44,055 nt of DNA from a virus. Within the stretch, counting starts at the first letter, position 1, and every line of letters begins with the position of its first letter. The position numbers and the translations under genes are program-made. The DNA lies in IMG/VR virus record IMGVR_UViG_3300025508_000038, positions 1 to 44,055 of that record; one strand, written 5' to 3'. The notes under the pieces are model-generated. The model made no database searches. It was not told where the DNA came from and was given only the letters and a program-made list of their open reading frames with translations. Below, piece by piece: positions 31,135 through 37,429 of the stretch.

Positions 31135-31150
31135 AATCATAAGAGGAATT

Positions 31151-31591
31151 ATGTTTATTGGTTTAATTATGTTTGTTGGTATATTTGTTACAAATGTCAA
31201 TGCAGACCAAATAGTACACAAGTTTAAATCACCAAGTTTTAATGGTGTTGGTACTAGCTCACATTATTTGACGATTGAAAACCAAGAGTTCTCAAGAAAA
31301 TTAACCATTAAAGAAGAAATAAAAGCTTTACAAGAAGAAATAGAAAGAGAAAAAGAAAACTCTACTCTTGCAAGGTTTATGCGTAACCTTGAATCAAGAG
31401 TTTATGCTGAATTATCCAGGCAGCTAGTTAATAACTTGTTTGGTGAAACGCCAAGCACAGAAGGTACGATAACCCTAGAGGGTAACACTATAGAGTATAC
31501 TAGCGATGGCGTAACACTAACCCTAAAAATAACGGAAGCAGATGGCACAATTACCTCGATTACAATTCCTATTGGTACTTTTTTGTTCTAG
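31151..31591 (+). CDS. csgF: CsgF-like curli assembly factor
   Basis: 146 residues from ATG 31151, preceded by AAGAGGAATT; the in-frame ATG at 31079 would spoil the signal peptide. Signal peptide MFIGLIMFVGIFVTNVNA (residues 1-18). The mature N-terminus DQIVHKFKSPSFNGVGTSSH matches the CsgF segment F-(R/K)-(N/S)-P-(N/S)-F-GG that inserts into the CsgG barrel to form the second constriction of the pore. A charged helix (about 52-97, KEEIKALQEEIEREKENS) and a beta C-terminus end SITIPIGTFLF. The order csgF then csgG overlaps by 50 bases. Homology is by eye, but clear. Confidence 0.85.
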   Translation: MFIGLIMFVGIFVTNVNADQIVHKFKSPSFNGVGTSSHYLTIENQEFSRKLTIKEEIKALQEEIEREKENSTLARFMRNLESRVYAELSRQLVNNLFGETPSTEGTITLEGNTIEYTSDGVTLTLKITEADGTITSITIPIGTFLF

Positions 31592-32441
31592 TTGTTCTAT
31601 ATTTGATCAGTACGAAGATACTTATGAACAGAGATTTTCTGCTCGTGATGTAGTAAATATACAAGACTTACAATCCATAGAACTTAAAAACGTACCCATA
31701 CCAAAATTAAGCCCAGTAGTCGCCGTATATCCCACAGCCTTTACAGATCAAACTGGTCAAAGAAAAAGCAACAGCGAGTTTGCTTTATTTAGCACAGCCA
31801 TAACACAACAACCAAACGCTCTGCTTATACGAGCTTTAAAACATGCAGGAGATGGCAAATTTTTTAGAGTAGTAGAAAGAGTTGGATTAGATAATCTTAC
31901 CAAAGAAAGACAATTAATAAGATCAGCCAGGGAACAAACAGCCTCAGAAGAAGAAAAGAAAAAAGCATTAAGGCCATTACTATTTGCAGGTATATTAATT
32001 GAAGGAGCTGTTATATCTTACGAAGCTAACTTAGAGTCTGGTGGTATAGGAGCTAGGTATCTAGGTATAGGCAATAGCGTACAGTATCGAGAAGATAATA
32101 TAACTGTAAGTCTACGCATGGTTTCTGTAGCTACAGGAGAGGTTTTGCTAGAAGTATTAAGTCAAAAAACCATATTTAGTTATGGTAAATCTGAAGATGT
32201 ATTTAGGTTTATTGAGGCAAATACCGAGCTAGTAGAGATAGAATTAGGTAACGCTAGAAACGAGTCATCAACTATAGCACTAATGAAAGCGATAGAAGGT
32301 GGTGTTTTAGAAATAATAAACCAAGGATATAAAAGAAATTTTTGGATTTTACAAAACGAAGACGAAGGAGTAGAATTGGATAATGAAGATATTGATGAGC
32401 CTAGTTGTGATGCTGAGTGCATCGACAATATACGGGGCTGA
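31542..32441 (+). CDS. csgG: CsgG-like outer-membrane secretion channel
   Basis: 299 residues, close to E. coli CsgG in length plus a C-terminal tail. The lipoprotein leader has candidate modified Cys18 (SSC). Core matches: VAVYPTAFTDQTGQ, ITQQPNALLIRALKHAG, RVVERVGLDNLTKERQLIR, GILIEGAVISYEANLESGG, GARYLGIGNSVQYREDNITV, RMVSVATGEVL and IEGGVLEIINQGYKRNFW. CsgG forms a 36-strand nonameric barrel that exports curlin. The constriction loop (69-84) differs: it is longer and keeps Phe (LFS) but not the Tyr and Asn I recall for E. coli. An acidic tail with two Cys (289, 293) is extra. Confidence 0.92.
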   Translation: MAQLPRLQFLLVLFCSSCSIFDQYEDTYEQRFSARDVVNIQDLQSIELKNVPIPKLSPVVAVYPTAFTDQTGQRKSNSEFALFSTAITQQPNALLIRALKHAGDGKFFRVVERVGLDNLTKERQLIRSAREQTASEEEKKKALRPLLFAGILIEGAVISYEANLESGGIGARYLGIGNSVQYREDNITVSLRMVSVATGEVLLEVLSQKTIFSYGKSEDVFRFIEANTELVEIELGNARNESSTIALMKAIEGGVLEIINQGYKRNFWILQNEDEGVELDNEDIDEPSCDAECIDNIRG

Positions 32442-33108
32442 TAACGAAATTTACGTAGACCAGTCAGGTACTGGTGCAAATATAGACCTAGAACAACTAG
32501 GTATATCTAATATCATAGGTGGTTTAAACAGCACTGCAGGCAGTTTGACCGCTTTTGATTTAGACGGCACTACTATGACTCTGGACATCAATATGATTGG
32601 TGCTACTAATAAATTCTTAGGTGACATAAACGCTGACAACTTTACAGGACTGTATAATTTTACTGGCGGTACAAATTCTTTTACTATTCAAGTAGATCCA
32701 ACTAATACTTACAGTTCAGATGGCTCTGACCAAAATGTAGCTGTTACAGGTAGTAGTAATACGTTCACCCTTAACCAAGGTACGACTGCAATAGCAGCAA
32801 ACTTAAATTTAGATTGGATTATTCAAGGATCAAATAACACTGTAACATCAAATATAAATATTGATGGTGCTACAAACTATATGGACATAGATGGGTCGGA
32901 CAATACAGTTACTTATACAGGTACAGGTGTTAATGCTTCAGCAGGTGGATATTTTTGGTTAGATCATACAGGCGGACAAAGAACATTTAATATTCAACAA
33001 CTGAGTACCCAAGATAATGACTGGCTTAAAATTATATCAATCGGTGGCAACGCTTCTTCTACTGTTTGTGTCATTCAAAACGACCAAGGTACAAGCACAA
33101 GCTGCTGA
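32383..33108 (+). CDS. Secreted curlin-like repeat protein
   Basis: 241 residues with a signal peptide (MKILMSLVVMLSASTIYG). The mature N-terminus NEIYVDQSGTGANIDLEQLG then ISN is the curlin motif (N-x-I-x-x-Q-x-G-x-x-N). Further on there are about five loose repeats built on G-(S/G)-x-N-(T/S)-(V/F)-T at 95, 123, 149 and 171, as in beta-solenoid amyloid subunits. It lies immediately after csgG, overlapping it by 59 bases. It is probably the cargo of the CsgG/CsgF channel. Longer and more degenerate than E. coli CsgA, with no separate CsgB-like nucleator seen. Confidence 0.75.
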   Translation: MKILMSLVVMLSASTIYGADNEIYVDQSGTGANIDLEQLGISNIIGGLNSTAGSLTAFDLDGTTMTLDINMIGATNKFLGDINADNFTGLYNFTGGTNSFTIQVDPTNTYSSDGSDQNVAVTGSSNTFTLNQGTTAIAANLNLDWIIQGSNNTVTSNINIDGATNYMDIDGSDNTVTYTGTGVNASAGGYFWLDHTGGQRTFNIQQLSTQDNDWLKIISIGGNASSTVCVIQNDQGTSTSC

Positions 33109-34132
33109 TATAGGGGATATTTCTGAGCTTAATGGTTCAGCACAAATAGTAAGAGACAAGCCTTACGAAGCAGATTTAAAGTTTGCTATTCAAAGTAATG
33201 ATGAAGCAATAACTAAAGATGGCCGTATGGCTATTACATTTCTTGATCAATCTACAGTTAAACTAACCGAACACTCACAGCTTCTTATAGATGAATACAT
33301 CTACGATCCTGATCCGTCAAAAGCAAAGATGGCCCTTACCTTTGGTCTTGGCACAGCTAGGTTTATTACAGGTAATCTTAACCGTATAGATAAACAAAAC
33401 ATAAAACTTAAAACACCCACGGCTAATATAGCCATACGTGGCACTGATTTTACTGCCACAGTTGATGAACTAGGACGTAGCCTTATTATATTGCTACCTG
33501 ACGCTCTAGGGCTTTCTAGTGGCGAAATAGAAGTAGTTACTGCCATGGGAACTGTTTTGCTTAATAAACCTTATGAGGCTACTACAGTAAGCGTATTTGA
33601 GTCTGCTCCTACTAAGCCTGTTATTTTAGATTTAACGCTTGATTTAATTGACAATATGTTAATTGTTACACCACCTAAAGAAGAAGCTGTAATTGAAGAA
33701 GAAACTACAAGCACACAAACAGCTAGTGTTTTAGATTTTAATGATTTAGATATAGATTATCTTGCAGAAGACTTTTTAGAAGATAATTTGGAGTTTACAG
33801 AATTAGATATAAATTACCTAGATGTAAATTATCTTGAGGACTTGTTAAATGTTTTAGATGCATTAGCTGTAAGTGAGGATGAAGACCAGTTAGCACAAGC
33901 GACTAGCACACAAATTAGTGGCACTTCTTTAGGTAAAGATGTTGAAACACAAATTACAGCTCTGATTACAGGTAACGTAGTAAGTCTTAGAAGACAAGTA
34001 AATGAAAGCGTTAGGGTAGATTTAAATGGCAGCAATGCTTATACAGTAATTTTGATACAAGACGGTATTTCTAATATAATTAAAGTTAATGGAGGGAGCG
34101 ACAGTGTTATTACTATTACTCAAAGTGATTAA
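33017..34132 (+). CDS. Secreted FecR-domain protein with curlin-like tail
   Basis: 371 residues. Signal peptide (about 5-28, LKLYQSVATLLLLFVSF then VQAQA). FecR domain (about 33-200): ISELNGSAQIVRDKPYEADL, MAITFLDQSTVKLTEHSQLL, KLKTPTANIAIRGTDF. Then an acidic stretch (about 235-275) with DLDIDYL, ELDINYLDVNYL repeats. The C-terminus (YTVILIQDGISNIIKVNGGS, then VITITQSD) again carries curlin-like Q-DG-SN-I. FecR-domain proteins are periplasmic. This one is adjacent to the CHASE2 cyclase, an arrangement I also associate with bacterial FecR/CHASE2 loci. It overlaps the curlin-like gene by 92 bases. Confidence 0.78.
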   Translation: MTGLKLYQSVATLLLLFVSFKTTKVQAQAADIGDISELNGSAQIVRDKPYEADLKFAIQSNDEAITKDGRMAITFLDQSTVKLTEHSQLLIDEYIYDPDPSKAKMALTFGLGTARFITGNLNRIDKQNIKLKTPTANIAIRGTDFTATVDELGRSLIILLPDALGLSSGEIEVVTAMGTVLLNKPYEATTVSVFESAPTKPVILDLTLDLIDNMLIVTPPKEEAVIEEETTSTQTASVLDFNDLDIDYLAEDFLEDNLEFTELDINYLDVNYLEDLLNVLDALAVSEDEDQLAQATSTQISGTSLGKDVETQITALITGNVVSLRRQVNESVRVDLNGSNAYTVILIQDGISNIIKVNGGSDSVITITQSD

Positions 34133-35887
34133 TTGAAGAGACTATTATTACCTGTAGTTATAATACTATCTTTACCATTATTATTTCAAAGCACGCCTAC
34201 AGAAATACTTAAGTTAAAAGTATTTGATACTTTTATACAAATACCCCAAGAGTCTGGCAATTTTGTCATACTCAATATAACTGAAGAAGATGTAGAACAA
34301 GAAGGTGGTTATCCATTACCAAGACAAAGACTTGCAGAAATTCAAGTAGATTTACTTGGTAAAGGTGCACTCGGTGTTGGTTGGGTAATATCTTTTCCAC
34401 AAGCAGATAGAATGGGTGGAGATGAAGATTTTGCTAGATCTTTAGGATACGCACCATCTGTTATAGCTATGTTTGAGGACGGAAAAGGTAATTTTCCTGA
34501 AACACCTGGCACTGTAGTGCTTGGTGACAATAATGGTGGTATAATAAGCACGGGAGTAAAGCAAAACCTACTTCTCTTATCCAATCACACCTTACAGGGT
34601 TTGGCTATTGCTCCCACTGATGTAGATCAACTTGTAAGAAGAATACCTCTTTTAGTAAAAACACCTAATGACGAATGGATACCTAGTTTTGGTACACAAA
34701 TATATAAAGCTTTATTTAATGTAAAAACTTACATTATAAAAACTAATGATAATGGTATATCAGAAATATCAATAAAAGGAATACCACCAGTTAAAACAGA
34801 TAGCTTTGGCCGTAAGTGGATAAGCTGGGTCGATACACCACAGACAGATTTACAAGAAATGGAAGTAAATGGTAAATTTGTTTTTGTTGGCGTAACTGCT
34901 AACGGGGTAATGCCGCAAATTTCCACGCCTGTCGGTTTGTTAGAACCACATAAGATACAAGCAGCACTTGCAGAGTCTATACTAATAGAAGACAGTCCTT
35001 ACATACCTGATTGGTCTTTAGCTGCTGAACTTATGATGCTTATTGCATTTGTTAGTTTAGTTTGGTTTGCACTTCATTATTTAGGAATAACTTGGGGCAT
35101 TACTGTTGCAACTATGTTAATGGTTACTACTGGTAGTTTAGGGTATTACCTTATAAGCAAAGGTTTATTAGTAGATGTATCTTGGACACTTATATCAGAG
35201 TTTATTTCAGGATCTGTAGCTTTCTATTTAAGGTTTAGACAACAATATAAATTACGTCAACAAATTAAAAAACAATTTGAACATTATCTTGACCCACGCC
35301 AAGTTAAAAAATTACAGGATGATCCTAGTTCTTTAGTGTTAGGTGGTGAGCGTAGGTATTGCACGTTCCTCTTTACTGACGTACGTGGCTTTACTTCTAT
35401 GTCTGAAAAACTAGAGCCAGAAGAAGTAACAAAAATTATGAATAAGGCTCTCACAATACAAGCTGATACCGTTAAAAGATATGATGGTATGGTAGATAAA
35501 TACATAGGTGACGCTATGATGGCCATATTTAATGCTCCTATTGATTTACCAGGACATGAAACTTCAGCAGTATTATGTGCCAAAGAAATACAAGACAAAA
35601 TTAAAATGGCTAATTTAGATGTAGAAATAGGCATAGGAGTCAATAGCGGTTATGCAGTAATTGGTAATATGGGTAGTGAAACTAGGTTTGATTACACAGC
35701 TATAGGAGATGCAGTAAATCTTGCAGCTAGACTTGAAAGCTCAACCAAGCAAGTTGGTGAAGATATTGTTATAGGTTATGATACTATTAAATCTAAAGGT
35801 TTTAGTAAACAAATTACTTTAAAAGAATTAGATAGCATTAAGGTTAAAGGAAAAGACAAATCTATAAATATTTATACAATTATATGA
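34133..35887 (+). CDS. Membrane adenylate cyclase with CHASE2 sensor domain
   Basis: 584 residues, TTG start directly after the previous stop. N-terminal membrane anchor (about 4-19), extracytoplasmic CHASE2 domain (about 22-290), three membrane helices (about 298-316, 319-341, 346-364), then a class III nucleotide cyclase domain (about 400-584). Catalytic residues are all present: FTDVRGF with Asp416, KYIGDAMMA with Lys456 and Asp460, YTAIGDAVNLAAR with Thr522, Asn529 and Arg533. The Lys/Thr pair indicates ATP rather than GTP, so it should make cAMP. A complete host-like signalling enzyme inside a phage is highly unusual. Confidence 0.9.
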   Translation: MKRLLLPVVIILSLPLLFQSTPTEILKLKVFDTFIQIPQESGNFVILNITEEDVEQEGGYPLPRQRLAEIQVDLLGKGALGVGWVISFPQADRMGGDEDFARSLGYAPSVIAMFEDGKGNFPETPGTVVLGDNNGGIISTGVKQNLLLLSNHTLQGLAIAPTDVDQLVRRIPLLVKTPNDEWIPSFGTQIYKALFNVKTYIIKTNDNGISEISIKGIPPVKTDSFGRKWISWVDTPQTDLQEMEVNGKFVFVGVTANGVMPQISTPVGLLEPHKIQAALAESILIEDSPYIPDWSLAAELMMLIAFVSLVWFALHYLGITWGITVATMLMVTTGSLGYYLISKGLLVDVSWTLISEFISGSVAFYLRFRQQYKLRQQIKKQFEHYLDPRQVKKLQDDPSSLVLGGERRYCTFLFTDVRGFTSMSEKLEPEEVTKIMNKALTIQADTVKRYDGMVDKYIGDAMMAIFNAPIDLPGHETSAVLCAKEIQDKIKMANLDVEIGIGVNSGYAVIGNMGSETRFDYTAIGDAVNLAARLESSTKQVGEDIVIGYDTIKSKGFSKQITLKELDSIKVKGKDKSINIYTII

Positions 35888-36066
35888 CAACATCAAAAGA
35901 AGCTATATCTAAAATAGAAACACATGAAAAAGAATGTTCTATAAGATATTCGAATATAGAAAAAAGATTAGAAGATGGTGCAAAACGATTTGATAAACTA
36001 GAAAATATGATATGGGCAGTCTATCCATTTATTTTAGTTTCATTGGTTTTGTCCAGATTTGTTTAG
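35884..36066 (+). CDS. Coiled coil plus membrane helix protein (60 aa)
   Basis: MTTSKEAISKIETHEKECSI, a helical N-terminus of heptads, then MIWAVYPFILVSLVLSRFV, a C-terminal membrane helix. The arrangement matches small phage hemolysin XhlA-like or holin-associated proteins. Overlaps the cyclase stop by 4 bases and the next GTG by one. A lysis role is likely but unproven. Confidence 0.6.
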   Translation: MTTSKEAISKIETHEKECSIRYSNIEKRLEDGAKRFDKLENMIWAVYPFILVSLVLSRFV

Positions 36067-36299
36067 TGAAACAAAAACTAAAACTTTTTTATAATTGGTT
36101 TGTAAGTCTATTTCAAACACGTTATAAAATAACAGTTTCTTTTAATAGAGAGTATGGAGATACTGATGATAAAACTTACATTTCAAAAAAAATACTTATT
36201 CAAAAAGAAAAACATCTTAAATTTAGAACTCTTGATAAGAAATTAATTGAATACAGAAGTTCTACAGGACTAAACTATATTATTGAGGAAGACGAATAA
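36066..36299 (+). CDS. Conserved marine-phage protein (NREYGDTDDKTYISKKIL type)
   Basis: 77 residues from GTG 36066, which overlaps the preceding TAG. MKQKLKLFYNWFVSLFQTRY opens with an amphipathic or membrane-skimming helix, then ITVSFNREYGDTDDKTYISK and LKFRTLDKKLIEYRSSTGLN, ending IEEDE. I recall this protein from marine T4-like phages and pelagiphages; function unknown. It sits in the lysis cluster just before the spanin-like genes. Confidence 0.68.
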   Translation: MKQKLKLFYNWFVSLFQTRYKITVSFNREYGDTDDKTYISKKILIQKEKHLKFRTLDKKLIEYRSSTGLNYIIEEDE

Positions 36300-36694
36300 T
36301 GCAACAAGTTTTAATAGGTATTATTATAGTATTAGGACTTGGTAGCTATTGGTTATATAACGAAAACGTAACCTTAAAAGCTAACAACGTTGCCTTAGAG
36401 GGTGCTATAGCTACACAAGAGGAAGCGATAGAAAGTTTACAGAATGATTTTGAATTACAAACTACACAAATGAATGAGCTTACTATTAAAAGTCAAGCAG
36501 CACAAAGAGAACTAAACAGATATACACAGTTTATACAAAACTATGAATTATCTGCAAAAATACTAGCAGATCCAATAGAAATGCAAAGGAAAATAAATAA
36601 TGGAACAAAACATATTATGGAGAACATCGAAGAAATCAGCGTTGTCGTTGATGATCTTGATGATGGCTTGCAGTTGCAGCCTGATTCCGACTAA
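36299..36694 (+). CDS. i-spanin-like membrane coiled-coil protein
   Basis: 131 residues. N-terminal membrane helix (about 3-20, VLIGIIIVLGLGSYWLY) followed by a long periplasmic coiled coil (about 24-110, EGAIATQEEAIESLQNDF and following), the topology of Rz-type inner spanins. Its gene overlaps the next lipoprotein gene by 95 bases in another frame, exactly like Rz/Rz1 pairs. Together they fuse inner and outer membranes at lysis. Confidence 0.72.
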   Translation: MQQVLIGIIIVLGLGSYWLYNENVTLKANNVALEGAIATQEEAIESLQNDFELQTTQMNELTIKSQAAQRELNRYTQFIQNYELSAKILADPIEMQRKINNGTKHIMENIEEISVVVDDLDDGLQLQPDSD

Positions 36695-36983
36695 ACAAAT
36701 AGAAGTAACAGCAAAACCACTAGACAGGAAGATTGTTCAACCTGTAATGCCTAGAGAAATTGATTTGCAAGAACCTATGTGGATTGTTGTAACACCTGAA
36801 AACTTAGACGAACAACTAGCAATTATAGAAGAACAAGAAGGAGAGCTAGTATTTTTAGCTATGACAATACCTGATTACGAGGTTATGGCTTACAATATGC
36901 AAGAACTAAAAAGGTATATAAGTGAACTTAAAGACGTTGTTGTGTATTATAGGACAGTTACTACAACTAAAAAGGAAGATTAA
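36600..36983 (+). CDS. o-spanin-like lipoprotein
   Basis: 127 residues. The leader SLMILMMACSCSLIPTK gives a lipobox near Cys24-Cys26, then PVMPREIDLQEPMWIVVTPE and ELKRYISELKDVVVYYRTV. The start is embedded in the i-spanin frame (ATG 36600; ATG 36651 is an alternative). The P-EI-L-EP-W-VVTPENLDE pattern recurs in phage proteins beside i-spanins. It is longer than Rz1, so a bifunctional role is possible. Confidence 0.65.
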   Translation: MEQNILWRTSKKSALSLMILMMACSCSLIPTKQIEVTAKPLDRKIVQPVMPREIDLQEPMWIVVTPENLDEQLAIIEEQEGELVFLAMTIPDYEVMAYNMQELKRYISELKDVVVYYRTVTTTKKED

Positions 36984-36984
36984 T

Positions 36985-37428
36985 ATGAAAATATCACAAG
37001 AAGGCATAAATTTAATTAAAAAATTTGAAGGTTGTAAACTTGAAGCATACAAATGTGCAGCAAATGTATGGACTATAGGCTATGGCTCTACTAAAGGTGT
37101 AAAAGAAGGAGATAGCATTACACAAGAAGAAGCAGAAAATCTTTTGATGAAAGACTTAGAAGTTTTTGAAGATGCTGTAAATAAAGCGGTGCAAAGATCA
37201 ATAGTTCAATGTCAATTTGATGCTTTGGTATCTTGGACTTTTAATTTAGGTGCTGGTAATCTTAATTCATCTACCATGTTAAAAAAATTAAATAACCAAG
37301 AATATGACGAAGTAGCTTCACAAATGAAGCGTTGGAATAAAGCTAATGGCAAAGTTCTTGAAGGTTTAGTAAGGCGTAGAGAAGCAGAAGCTTTGCTTTA
37401 TGAAGGTAAAGAGTGGCACGAGGTTTAA
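36985..37428 (+). CDS. Endolysin, GH24 lysozyme family
   Basis: 147 residues from ATG 36985; the longer in-frame version from 36922 lacks a ribosome site. Glu15 (KFEGC), Cys24 (YKCAAN) and Thr30 (WTIGYGS) give the E-x8-C-x5-T triad seen in phage P22/P1-type lysozymes with Cys replacing Asp. It then has TQEEAENLLMKDL, FDALVSWTFNLGAGNLNSST and RREAEALLYEG. It cleaves the MurNAc-GlcNAc bond of peptidoglycan. No signal peptide is seen, so it needs the holin. Confidence 0.92.
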   Translation: MKISQEGINLIKKFEGCKLEAYKCAANVWTIGYGSTKGVKEGDSITQEEAENLLMKDLEVFEDAVNKAVQRSIVQCQFDALVSWTFNLGAGNLNSSTMLKKLNNQEYDEVASQMKRWNKANGKVLEGLVRRREAEALLYEGKEWHEV

Positions 37429-37429
37429 T

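Noticed and set aside
31079-31150. Longer start for the csgF-like gene at 31079
   Set aside because: It would overlap the preceding gene by 56 bases and put about 24 charged residues before the signal peptide. ATG 31151 has AGAGGAATT upstream and a clean leader.
29809-35887. The secretion and cyclase genes as a bacterial contaminant in the assembly
   Set aside because: Gene spacing, coupled starts, strand and AT-rich codon use run smoothly from phage membrane genes into the cassette and out into spanin and lysozyme genes, with no break visible. Read-level checking was not possible.
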